Made by a program: the position numbers and the translations under genes
The notes under the pieces: generated by a model
What the model was told of the DNA's origin: nothing
Seen by the model: only the letters and a program-made list of their open reading frames with translations
Database searches by the model: none
Part shown: one piece after another, positions 1-11,000 of the stretch
How the letters are laid out: the number at the start of each line of letters is the position of its first letter
How positions within the stretch are numbered: the first letter of the stretch is position 1
NCBI GenBank assembly: GCA_026413225.1
Contig: CM048552.1
Coordinates: 197,810,053 to 197,874,052, forward strand
Direction: 5' to 3'
Length of the DNA: 64,000 nucleotides
Origin: Otis tarda
Taxonomy: Eukaryota; Chordata; Aves; Otidiformes; Otididae

Positions 1-386
1 TTGAAATCAGTCAAACATTGCCCTCCCTTCTTTGCTGTGCTATGCTCCGCTGTGTTACGTTATGCTAATTTCTCAGCAGCACAGCACCTTCTAGGAATGA
101 ATTCTTTGACACGACTAATATGTAATATGCTTTTCCTGTTCCTTTCAGTTGGTAATTTTCCAGGTGGTGCTTTAATTTTGAGTGCCTAAAGAAGATATAT
201 CAATGTGCATAGGTGTGGCTCTTTTTGGAGGAGACTGGGTCAAAAAAAATGTGCTCTGCTGTGGGAGGGGAGGCAGAGAGGTTGAGGATGGTCTTTAGTT
301 TCAATGCACGTGCACCTCAATGTTTAGTGTCTCCTGAGGAAGTCTGGATTTTTTTTCCCTGTACGGAAGTTTTTATTCTTACCGTA
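1..386. other. Left flank, no gene seen
   Basis: AT-rich sequence with short T runs and no recognisable repeat or coding feature. Frames that open here run off the window edge or are short, and they resemble no known protein. The last five bases (382-386, CCGTA) are the left target-site duplication of the adjoining ERVK-type element. Confidence 0.5.
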
Positions 387-1524
387 TGTCGTAGTTCAGC
401 CCTGATCAGGACCAGACTATGCAGTCTCTCTCTCACTCCCCCCACCCTCCGAGAGAACAGGGAGAGAAAATATAAGGAAAAACGGCTCGAGGTTTGAGAT
501 AAGGACAGGGAGAAATCCTTAAAGTTACCGTCACGGGCAAAACAGACTCGACTTGGGGAAAACTATTCATTTATTACTACAAACAGCAGGATAATGAGAC
601 AGAGAACAAGATAACCTCCATCCACCCCTCCCTCTTCCCAAGCTTAACTTTATCTCTACTACCTTCCCCCCTCCGAGCGGCACAGGGGAGAGAGGGAATG
701 GGGGTTGCAGTCAGTTCATCATACGTTGTTTCATGCCGCTGCTTCATGGTCGGGGGAAGAACTCCTCACATTCCTCCCCTGCTCCATCGTGGGGTCCCTC
801 CCACCGGGCCACAGTCCTTCGTGGAACTGCTCCGGCGTGGGTCATCTCTTCCACGGAGTACAGTCTCTCCAGAACGGCTGTCCCAGCGGGCCCTCCACGG
901 GCCACAGCCGCCTTCAGGCATCCACCTCCCCCGGTGTGGGGTCCTTCACAGGCTCCAAGTGGATCTCTGCTCCTCCGTGGACCTCCATGGGCTGCAGGGG
1001 GACAACCTGCTCCACCATGGTCGTCACCACAGGCTGCAGGGGAATCTTGGCCAGGAGCCGCATTACTCCTCCCCCTCCTTCTGAACTGACCTTGGCGTCT
1101 GCAGCCGTTCCTCACAACAGGGTGGTAGATGTCTCTCAGGATCTTTTTACATCTTATTCACTTCTCATCTCCTCTCCACTTCTTGCAGCCGGGCCGGGCA
1201 GTCGGGCCCAGTCGGCCGCCTGGCAAGAGGCCAGAGGGTGAGGCCTGCAAGGCCCAGGAGGCCTGCGCCTCCCCCTCTGCGCCTCTGCCCCGCTCAGCTT
1301 CTTCACATCTTCTCTTCTCTCTTTTTTTCTCTGTTTTCCCCTTCTTAAATACGTTATCGCAGAGGCGTTATCACGGGACATTCTGCTACCAATCCGCTCG
1401 ACCTTGGCCAGCAGCAGGTCTGCCCTAGGCCTGGCCGAGTCCACTGAACAAAGGGGAGCGACTTCTAGCAGTTTCCTGCAGAAGCTACCACCTTAGGCCC
1501 CCCCTCACTAACAAAACCACGACA
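387..1524 (-). repeat. 3' LTR of the ERVK-type mini-element
   Basis: About 1,138 bp, in reverse orientation relative to the window. Read on the minus strand it begins TGTCGTGG and ends CTACGACA. A TATA-like signal lies at 1344-1351 (complement) and a polyadenylation signal AATAAA at 570-575 (complement). It differs from its partner LTR mostly by one- or two-base length changes in C, G and A runs. The palindrome CCTGATCAGG lies at 401-410. Confidence 0.9.
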
Positions 1525-1539
1525 TTCCACCCCTCGCCT
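1525..1539 (-). promoter_or_regulatory. Polypurine tract
   Basis: On the minus strand this reads AGGCGAGGGGTGGAA immediately before the 3' LTR, which is the position of the plus-strand DNA primer of retroviruses. It is mostly purine with two pyrimidine interruptions. Position and composition support the call. Confidence 0.75.
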
Positions 1540-1786
1540 CTGCAAATTACGTATTTAAGAATTCTAATTAAAATACACACACATCAACAGAAAAGAAAAA
1601 AATTCCCAGCACCAAGAATCAAAATAACATCCTCAAAACACCAACTGTGGATATACCAGGCAATTTACACACAATTCACCACTTATCCCTTCACCACAAT
1701 CAGAACATAAATTTTCCCCTAATCATTTTGCTCTTTTGTCGAGTTCAATCCCTATTTTGCCCATTACCGCTCCCAATTAAACTCAA

Positions 1787-1951
1787 TCCTTATCTCAAAT
1801 TCCTCGAGCCCCACGTTGGGCGCCAAAATAACTGTCGTAGTTCAGCCCTGATCAGGACCAGACTATGCAGTCTCTCTCTCACTCCCCCACCCTCCGAGAG
1901 AACAGGGAGAGAAAATATAAGGAAAAAACGGCTCGAGGTTTGAGATAAGGA
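1787..1951 (-). repeat. Inverted repeat joining U5 and leader around the primer binding site
   Basis: The segment at 1930-1951 inside U5 is the exact inverted complement of 1787-1799 plus 1802-1810 in the leader: 22 paired positions, interrupted only by TT at 1800-1801. The arms are separated by 119 nt holding the end of U5, the LTR junction, a 7-nt spacer and 15 of the 18 primer-site bases. In RNA the arms could form a long stem enclosing the primer site. U5-leader stems near the primer site are known in alpharetroviruses, where they affect initiation of reverse transcription. A similar role here is inference. Confidence 0.8.
1808..1825 (-). promoter_or_regulatory. Primer binding site, tRNA-Lys type
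   Basis: The minus strand reads TGGCGCCCAACGTGGGGC, the 18-nt complement of the 3' end of tRNA-Lys1,2 used by betaretroviruses such as MMTV and MPMV. It lies 7 nt (GTTATTT) downstream of the 5' LTR end. This assigns the family to the lysine-primed, ERVK-like group. Confidence 0.9.
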
Positions 1952-2974
1952 CAGGGAGAAATCCTTAAAGTTACCGTCACGGGCAAAACAGACTCGACTT
2001 GGGGAAAACTATTCATTTATTACTACAAACAGCAGGATAATGAGACAGAGAACAAGATAACCTCCATCCACCCCTCCCTCTTCCCAAGCTTAACTTTATC
2101 TCTACTACCTTCCCCCTCCGAGCGGCACAGGGGGGAAGAGGGAATAGGGGGTTGCAGTCAGTTCATCATACGTTGTTTCATGCCGCTGCTTCATGGTCGG
2201 GGGAAGAACTCCTCACATTCCTCCCCTGCTCCATCGTGGGGTCCCTCCCACGGGCCACAGTCCTTCGTGGAACTGCTCCGGCGTGGGTCATCTCTTCCAC
2301 GGAGTACAGTCTCTCCAGAACGGCTGTCCCAGCGGGCCCTCCACGGGCCACAGCCGCCTTCAGGCATCCACCTCCCCCCGGTGTGGGGTCCTTCACGGGC
2401 TCCAAGTGGATCTCTGCTCCTCCGTGGACCTCCATGGGCTGCAGGGGGACAACCTGCTCCACCATGGTCGTCACCACAGGCTGCAGGGGAATCTTGGCCA
2501 GGAGCCGCATTACTCCTCCCCCTCCTTCTGAACTGACCTTGGCGTCTGCAGCCGTTCCTCACAACAGGGTGGTAGATGTCTCTCAGGATCTTTTTACATC
2601 TTATTCACTTCTCATCTCCTCTCCACTTCTTGCAGCCGGGCCGGGCCGAGTCGGGCCCAGTCGGCCGCCTGGCAAGAGGCCAGAGGGTGAGGCCTGCAAG
2701 GCCCAGGAGGCCTGCGCCTCCCCCTCTGCGCCTCTGCCCCCGCTCAGCTTCTTCACATCTTCTCTTCTCTCTTTTTTTCTCTGTTTTCCCCTTCTTAAAT
2801 ACGTTATCGCAGAGGCGTTATCACGGGACATTCTGCTACCAATCCGCTCGACCTTGGCCAGCAGCAGGTCTGCCCTAGGCCTGGCCGAGTCCACTGAACA
2901 AAGGGGAGCGACTTCTAGCAGTTTCCTGCAGAAGCTACCACCTTAGGCCCCCCCTCACTAACAAAACCACGACA
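1833..2974 (-). repeat. 5' LTR of the ERVK-type mini-element
   Basis: About 1,142 bp on the minus strand, bounded by TG...CA. A TATA-like sequence is at 2784-2791 (complement). The palindrome CCTGATCAGG is at 1847-1856, near the U5 end. It shares with the left LTR a T in the U5 segment at about 1865 (left copy about 420), where other copies in the window have C, as expected of a pair from one integration. Confidence 0.9.
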
Positions 2975-2979
2975 CCGTA

Positions 2980-5900
2980 GCAAGTTTTATTGTGCTGCAG
3001 ACATGAAGTGTCACACGGAGACTCCATCTAGATGTAGATGCAGGCTGCAGTGTGCCTTAGAGACCTGTTTGGGATCTTGGTTTCAGATTTATTACTCGGG
3101 GGAAGCCTAGGAGAGGTGGTGTGGAAGAGTGAGGGTAGTTTGATTTGTTTCTTAGCACTAGCATGTCTGAGGATATCTCAGATGTGAAGCTTGTGTGCTA
3201 ACTGGAATCTTCCAAGTCCTGAGTGAGTCACATCCACTGTCTTGTTTATTTAACACGTCTCATTAACAATATTGCTATTATTGTTACTATTATATTGCAA
3301 ACCAACAAGGAGGTAACAAAGCTGTGGAAGCCAATGGCCAGACCATAGCTTGCAGGGAATGGAGTCTTCTAACTAACCATAGAAAATTAAGTGATTTGGG
3401 GCCTCTGATGCTTTGTTGTTTTCAGGAAGTCAAGTTTTCATTTCTTGCAGCATAATATGATCATACTGAGTTTCTGGAAAATTGAGAGTAGAATATATTT
3501 TAACTTTAGCAAGGAATTTACTATTGATATCACATGGTTTTCACCATAGAAATTGGAAAAATATTAACTGGATGGAATAAAAAGAATGAACAATCATCCT
3601 TATATTTCATAATGAAAATACTTTATGTGTATCAAATAACTTTGCTACTTGGATGGAAGTAAACAAGTGCTTAAAAGAAGTGTTAGCAGAAATCACAAAT
3701 CATGGTAGGACTGGAGAACTTGGCACAGGCCTTGTGTATCTGGAAAAGCGTGTGTGGAAATATGCTGCAGAGAGGGGAGCATCAAGTAGCACACTTCAGC
3801 TCACTTTAAAGACTTCACATTTCCAATTACTGCTGTGAGTTCAAACCTCAGAGCTGAAAATACTGCTCATGCAGTGCTCAGAATTGTTTCCTCTGAAACA
3901 TGAAAGGCAATATTCAGGTTTGGGAAATTTCTTGAATTAGCTTAAGTAGTTTTGAAAGCAGAAATTATGAAACTCCAAAAGGCTCTGCAGCAGTTAGATC
4001 AAATTCAGTCTTCTTGATAAAACTCAGCATCTAATTTTCACTGAGAGGTACAGATAGTAAAAATGAAAATGTTTTGCTATGATGAATTAATCTATCAGAT
4101 TGTCTTCTTGTCTGTAGCAGAGTTTTCTAAGTGTTTTTGTCCAGCTGTATGTTCACTTCTACAAGAGAAAGATCTTCCATAAGTTTCTCTGACATGCTAT
4201 TCCAGTGTAATGAGCTTTCCAATTAGTTAATACTTCCTAATATTCAGGCTCCATTTTTCTTTTCAAATCCACATGGTGATAATCCTCACTTTATGACCTA
4301 CAGCCTAAGCTTACTGAGAACTTCAGGGCTATTAATAGAGCTGGTCAAAATGCAGAATTCCCATCTGTGGGGCCTTTTCTTACTGTGGTATTTGTCTTTG
4401 TTCTGAGCTTGGAACCGCAGAAATTCTGAACATACCTTATTATACATAACATAAAATATGGAATTCATTTTATATTGTTTTGAAACATCTTATTTTTGAC
4501 TGTAAATCACATTATTTCCCCTTAATGTTTTAATGAAACAGTGCCATACTCTGAATGAGAAAAAAAGGATAAGCACTGCGTAATATCAAGAGGTACAACT
4601 ATTTTCAGTATTGATGTCTCAGAGCATTTTCCTCTATATTGAAAACATTTGATCCTAGCACAGGATATAGTACTAAATGAATGGGAGTTCATTAACAAAT
4701 TTGGTTTCTTCACAACATTTTTTTTTTTCTGGGAGAAGCCTGTCCCACGAGGTTGTGATCAGAACTTGTCACAACCAGAATTAGGATTCAGATCCCTCCA
4801 CAAAGCAAAGATACTATTTCTGTGGCATGCCAGAAAAATAGTATCCAGATTTCTTCACCAGAAACTGCAAATTTGATGACACTTCAGAAGTGCTGTTTCT
4901 GCACATATTTTTCTCTCTGTAGCTCTGAATCTGTAGGTAATCATAGCAGAAAATTGAAGCTAGCTCTCATTCCTCTCTGCCTTACACTGCTGTTAATCAG
5001 TAATAGTTTCACTAAAATCAATGCAGTTATAAACAGAAGTGATTGGTGAAGTGAGGTCTGGGTCCTTAAAGCCAGAAGTGAAGTTGACTTACAAGGGTGC
5101 AATATATTCTGAGCGAAGACCATGACTTGAGGTGACAAAGGACACATGGGTCTGATATCTGCCTCTGTGAAAGGCTGCTGGGGGTGATGGATGTGTAGGA
5201 GTTGGTCTCAGCTGAAATGAAAATTCTTTTAGATTGAATTTCTATAATTTATATACTCTAGAGTGTGTACATAAATACATAATCTCCTCTTCTCAGATAT
5301 CTTCTGTTATGTTGAAAGCACATAGTTCATCCCTTTTTACTAAATTCCGGTAGGTTAAACAATCTGCTAACATTGTCTCTAGAGTGTCTGATTACAATAA
5401 AAACCTGTTTGGTCCAGATGGGTGTCCAAAGGGAGAATCATTTCCAGTTCACCAGCTAACGTATTAGTCAGCATTTTAAAATCCTTGATGAAATATGGGA
5501 CGGGCAGAATGAATTCCACCTATCTCATGTCTTTGCTTTCTGCTGTCTGAGAGGTACGCACTGATGGGCAGTGCCGCAGCTCAGGAGCTGTATAATCTGT
5601 CTGTGAAGTGAGAGAAACTGCATCAGCCTTCAAGTGCTGATACATGATCTTTAAAGATTTTAAAAACTGCAAAGAAAATTACCAGTATCTGGAGACTTCC
5701 TCACTGGCCTAACAATATTTCTGTAGTTATATTCATGTTAAAGGGAGAAGGGAATATTCACAGTCATTCCTGTGAGAAAAGACCCACCTCTGCCTCCCAC
5801 TGCATTCAGTGACATTTTCACGACGGATGTCAGTAAGACCAGGATTGACACTTATAGTCATTTGTATGGAAAACATCTACCTGTGAGGCCAGACTGACGT

Positions 5901-7254
5901 AGTGTGTAATAAATTCCCTAAGTCCCCTTTTAATTAATGAGTCCAACATTCATGTGGAGATAATTGCATGTAACACATTATTTGTATTCCATTAAATTAG
6001 ACTGAGCCATTTTCGTCTGAGAACAGGTTCCAAACATCTGCTTCTAGAAAACATTTTTATTGCTTGTTTGCACAGGACTAACTATGTGCCAAGTGCTTTA
6101 CCAGCAGATAGGAGCCAGGTTCTGGCTCCAAAAAGTTTGCAAACTAAATAGCCTGCTTGAGGACTAAGGGGGATTAAGGTGAATGAAAGACAGCAGTGCT
6201 GTTGCGACAGAGAGTTTTCCTTGATTCCCCTCAGATCTCTGATTTTTGCAGTGATGAAGTAAAAATAATCATTTGTTGAATATATACTACCCCTACACAG
6301 GCTGAAGAATGTGAGAGTATCCTCATCCAAAGATAGCCAGTTGAAGGAGAGTCTAAGCAGATTTGGTCTCTTCTGATCATCCATCCTATCCTGAAATAAG
6401 GGAGGAAGGATAAGTTCAGACTCCTTCTCTAGTCTTCTCTCTCCATTAGCATAGTGAGATCCTAATGGCCAGCTTAGACTAGAGGCCTAATGTTCATGCA
6501 GCTGAAGCTGGAGGAAACAAGTTCTAACCTGAAACCTCACCTGTGAGCGGTCTTCTTGCTCAGTCCATTCGCTGCCGTGTGTGCTTGAAATGGCTCTACT
6601 ACTCTGAATCAGAGGCTGGAAGAGATCCTGTTGAGGATGACCAGCAGATCCTATGTCCAAGCACACACCACTTGTATCATTGAGAGTCTGTTCACTGACT
6701 CCACGCATGGTCCCCATGGTGCTACCATGCTCAGCCTGACCAGAGAGGCAGGTCCTGGAGAGGGGTTCTAATTGCATTGTGCTTCTAGCAGTAAGAATCT
6801 CTGGAGCCTCCTATGTCTCAGTGGGCAGCTGCCTCTGACACATCTAGTGCGTGAGCTTGTCCTCGAGCACAAGCATGTAGTGTAAGGGTGCCTCTGGCAT
6901 CCACTGGCACCCGCAAGCAGGAAGTACAGCTCTAGCTTCACCGTGACGTATGGCAGAAAATATCATGAGGCGAGAACATTAGAATAAACACATCAGGGAC
7001 AAAACAGATAGGAAAGAAACATGTGGGAGTACAGCCATACTCTAGTGTGAAAGAGGATTTTGGATGGAACACAGAGCAGGCTCCCAATACAAAAACATAC
7101 AGGATGCATAGCCTGAGATCTCAGGTAGCCACCCCTGCAGGATCCGAGCCTGGATCTCACCGGAGCCAGGTGGACCTTATTGTTGTGTTTTGAACGGGCA
7201 ATGTGATGTATAGTCCATCTATGTGGACTCAGGTGTTGATGGTGTGTGTTTTTG
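2980..7254. other. AT-rich stretch without recognisable genes
   Basis: About 4.3 kb of AT-rich sequence. The longest frames here (for example 6082-6384 and 6487-6777 on the minus strand) are 100 codons or fewer. They have no motif, signal peptide or repeat that I recognise and are best read as chance. I see no clear transposon, though old diverged insertions could be missed by eye. Confidence 0.45.
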
Positions 7255-8060
7255 TCAAGTTTGCAGATGACAACAAATTGGGGGACCTATTGATTCACTG
7301 GCGGGTAGAGGTGTAATTCAGAGGGACTCAGCTAGGCTGGAGGAATGGGCCAACAGAAGCTTAACGAAATTCAGCAAGAGTGAGTGCCAAGTTCTGTCCC
7401 ATGTACAGAAGTGCCCTGTGCGGCAACATAGGCTGGGACGAACCGCCTGAGGAGCAGCTCTGTAAGAAGTGCCCTGGAGGTCCCGGTGAGCAGCAAGCAG
7501 GACATGACCCAGCAGCAAGTCCTGGCAGCAATGATGGCCAACAGCAGCCAGAGGTCAAAAGGAGTTGTTATCCCCCTCCACTCAGTACTGATTAGGCCAT
7601 ATCTGCTCTCCCAGTACAGGACAGACACCACTAAACCAGATGGAGTTCAGGGGAGGCCACTTAGATGGTGGGGCTGAAACACTGGCCCTGTGAGGAGAGG
7701 CTGGGGAAGCTGGGCCTGTTTAGTCTGGAGCAGAGGTGGCTTGGGGAGTGACAGATCTTACAGAAGTCCTCAGTGCCCATGGGGAGATCATTGAGGAGAT
7801 GGTGTGGAGTGGAAGGATGTGGCAACAGTCACAAGTTGACAGAAGAGAGGCTCAGCCTGGGACACTTTTTCCCATGAAGACAGTGAGGCAGAGGCACAGG
7901 TTGCCCAAAGAGGCTGTCCAGTCTCCATCCTTGAACAATTTCAAGACTGGACTGGATGAAGACCTGAGCAGCCTGGTCTGACCTCAGAGCTGGTCTGCTG
8001 TGAGCAGGAGGCTGGACCAGAGGCCGACCAGCCGGAGCTGTGATCACACTCTGTCAGACT
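7255..8060 (+). mobile_element. CR1 LINE fragment, reverse transcriptase to 3' region
   Basis: Forward-strand remnant of CR1 ORF2. The reverse transcriptase catalytic motif FADD is visible at 7260-7271. It is followed by the CR1 3' coding path, recognisable in pieces: a GEERLGKLGLFSLEQR-like part around 7690-7735, a run ending in LPKEAVQSPSLNNFKTGLDEDLS at about 7900-7965, and the following 3' untranslated region. Stops and frameshifts break the frame many times. It is 5'-truncated, as is usual for CR1, and lacks a clear ATTCTATG tail. Confidence 0.85.
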
Positions 8061-11000
8061 CGCTGGCCTTGAATGACTGCTGAACAGAGAGCCATGATCT
8101 GTCCGCCGTGAGACACCAGTGCACTGAGTGCAGGCTGCCCACCCTGGTCCGGAATGGCCACGTGTGTCTGACTGAGAGTCAGGAAGTTTGTGTGGGACAT
8201 AAGGGCACTGATGTCCATATGTACTGCAGGTATCTCCCTGTAAAGGACAGCTTCCCAACTGGAAGGTGACCTTGGTTGATTCAATTAAGTTTTTGAGTAT
8301 TTGAAGAAAAACTGAGTAAGACCAAACACCATTAGGGGAAGAGTTTGTTCTGCCACCCCAGCTTTCTCCCTGAGGAGCTGCCGTGACCTGTTGAGGTAAC
8401 ACCACAGTTGGTGAGAGGGAAATTAAGCATTTCATATAAAAGTTTGCTAATCCTGTATTTCTGAATATGCTGACTGCCACACTAGGGAAGCTCAGAGACG
8501 TGACATGACCCAGATTAAGCACAATCATTAAAATCTGTTGTTATTAGCCCATCAACACATCTCCTGCACTGACTGTGGCCACCTGTATTTCCTCTTCTTC
8601 TGCAGATTGTCCTGAGACATGCTGGCCAGGGCAACACTCTCATGTGCTTAATTAACCATATCAGGGCACCTTTCTACCAGGGCACCTTTCTGCTGAGAGG
8701 GCAATTTCCTTTCTATATCCTCAGCTTCTGTATCCATGTCTGTAGGAAGCCTGAGGAAGGAGATTTGACCCTCAAGGGTTATTGCTGTGCAAGGAACCTA
8801 AACATTTTTTGTAAAGCATGAAAAGCCAGAGGAGCTTGAAGTTCATTTTCAGGAACAACTCAGTAATATTTGGCTGCATTTGATTCGAGTACAAAAACCC
8901 CCATTTTTCTCACATCTTGGCTGACATATACCTTCACAGATTTTTTTTGAGTCTGTTGCTAGAACACACAGCAAGTATCAAACAGGTAACTGTGGGACTG
9001 GAGCAGTGGAGGACCAGCACATCATTTTTTGAAGTTTGTTTTTTCTGCCAAGGATTGGTAGTGCTCCTGTCTGAAGTCCATGTGATGATGGGGCCAATGT
9101 CAGAAGCTGTACACCAGTGGCAGAAAGCATTTTTAAGTCGGAGCTCAAAACCAGGGTGCAGTTCAGCATAACATCCAGAGAGAGCCTACAGATCTGGATG
9201 AGAAAGACCTTTAATTAATGGGTCCATTTAGCCCTTACTTTCTAACATGAATTCTAGATGTTGCTTTTTTTCTGTAGGTGACACCTGGAAGTGGCACAGT
9301 CCTGGCTCCTGTGAAGAGGGATCAGCAGCTGTACGTTGCCACTGTATCACATAGCAGGACATGTGAGCCAGGCCTGGCAGTGCTAATGGAGGAGAGAAAA
9401 GTTGCATAGTTTACAGAGAAAAAATTCAGTTCCTTCTGAATTTTTTATCTTGGAAACTTAACATGTAATGGAAATCGATAGCACTACTTTGGTACAAAAA
9501 GATGAAAACCCACTGTGTTATGAAAAGTAGCTGTTAGGGTGATGGTGAGTGAAGGCAATTCTCCCATCATGCTGGATGAGGCTGTCTAATTATTTTTTGT
9601 ATACTCTCTCTGCATCAATTGTATTTTTTCTACTAATAGAGTCTAATATCTTTGGCTTTTTGTTTTGTTTTGTTTTCTACAGAGCCAAGCCCAGCAAGTA
9701 ACAAGTGCTCCAACATGCTAGGAGGAGCTGGTGATTACTATTTTTGGTGCTGTAACTCAGAATACGATCTCATATCTGTATTCATGTTCTGTGCGTATTT
9801 GCACAACAAGATATACTGTTAATGAGGTTTTTTTTTCAAGGAACAGAGCTTCAGCATTTCCCCTGGAATGAAAATTTACCATTTCTGTTCAGGGACTATC
9901 AAGATATTTTATTTCAATAGTATCACTTTGATTCATTTTGTTTTGCCTTTAATATTGCCATCAATATTAAACACAGTACATCGTATTTAACATTAAATGC
10001 TATGTACTGTATAACTCATTAGCTCACTTTTTTTTTTTATAGTAAACAATCAAACTGAGATGCAACCAAACACCTCACTTGGAAGAAAAAAGTCACAGTG
10101 GTCACAGTGGAGCATTTTCCTTTGCCTTAACAAAACTTGCAGCCATTTTTCTGTTGAAGGACTTCATAGGAATGGAAATATTTCATTGAAATGCCCACTT
10201 CCAGCTGCAGCTTTCAGCAGAAAACTATCTAAAAACAATCAAAAGTGCGTTGAGCAGCTCCTTGTGAAATATTAGAGGACCTTGCTGACACATACAGTAG
10301 TAACTTGGGTTAAAAAGATGGGTGCTACCCACCATTGGAGAGGTCCAACTTTATGCAGAACTGAAACACGAGACCACGTACACTGTCCTAACAGTGATGA
10401 GTTTATTTAATGCCATGATGTGAGATGATCTTCTGAGTTAGGCAGTGAAATGCCGACAAACACTGTGCACAGCGGCAAATGGGTTCGTAGCTCTGATTGG
10501 TAGTTTCTGATCTAAAATACATCTTGGATCCTGCTTTGTCCCAGAGGCAAACTCAAACCCAGCCTGGACCAGCACAGAAATTAAATGAGAAGAGATATTT
10601 GAAAAGATTCCAGTCTAGACTTAAATAAAATATAAGATGTCAAGTAGAATAAAGAGCGCTGGAGAAATTGAACTGGACTCCTGCTTGAAGGCAAAATGTA
10701 TTTGCCAGCTCAGACTGCGGCTGAAATTTTCTCTCTGTGACACAGCTTTGCACAGCAGTCTGGGTGCATTACGTGGCGTGTTTTTACTCCTCCTGATGCC
10801 AGAAGCAGGTGGCTGAACCAGATGAACCCCTGGTCTTTTTTGGTAGAGCAATTTCCATGTAAGCATGTAATTTGAAAAACTATGCATTATCTTTTTAGGG
10901 CTCCCTAGTAACTAAAATAATTTGCTGTTCATGATGTACTTCTCTATTTCATTGAAACGGTATTTTTCTCCAACAGTATAAATGTACAGATGCTAACAAC

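Larger units (their letters stand above)
1525..1832 (-). other. Non-coding interior of the ERVK-type mini-element
   Basis: A 308-bp AT-rich interior between the two LTRs. It holds only the primer binding site, a short leader, about 230 bp of AT-rich sequence with a run of (AC) units, and the polypurine tract. No frame of useful length is open on the minus strand. No remnant of gag, pol or env is visible. Its base composition differs sharply from the GC-rich LTRs. Confidence 0.85.
387..2974 (-). mobile_element. ERVK-type mini-element with two LTRs and a 308-bp interior
   Basis: This is a complete insertion on the minus strand: 3' LTR at 387-1524, interior at 1525-1832 and 5' LTR at 1833-2974. 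It is flanked by a 5-bp duplication, CCGTA, at 382-386 and 2975-2979. The LTR ends are TG...CA with short inverted termini (TGTCG/CGACA). The interior has a primer binding site matching tRNA-Lys1,2, as betaretroviruses and HERV-K-like elements use, and a purine-rich tract against the 3' LTR. No gag, protease, pol or env sequence is present, so the element cannot encode its own replication and would need proteins from another element. By eye the two LTRs are nearly identical and share bases not seen in the other copies in this window, so the insertion is recent. It could be a provirus that lost its coding region or a true non-autonomous family; one copy cannot decide. Confidence 0.9.

Noticed and set aside
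2152-2946. A 264-codon open frame opposite to the LTR sense, and a similar 266-codon frame at 43428-44228.
   Set aside because: Both lie wholly inside GC-rich LTR sequence. The two copies use different frames over their first half because of single-base indels, and the other copies break differently. This is expected of stop-poor composition, not of a conserved antisense gene.
7941-8528. A 195-codon frame on the minus strand.
   Set aside because: Its C-terminal part is the antisense of a CR1 3' end and the rest has no domain, start context or conservation evidence.
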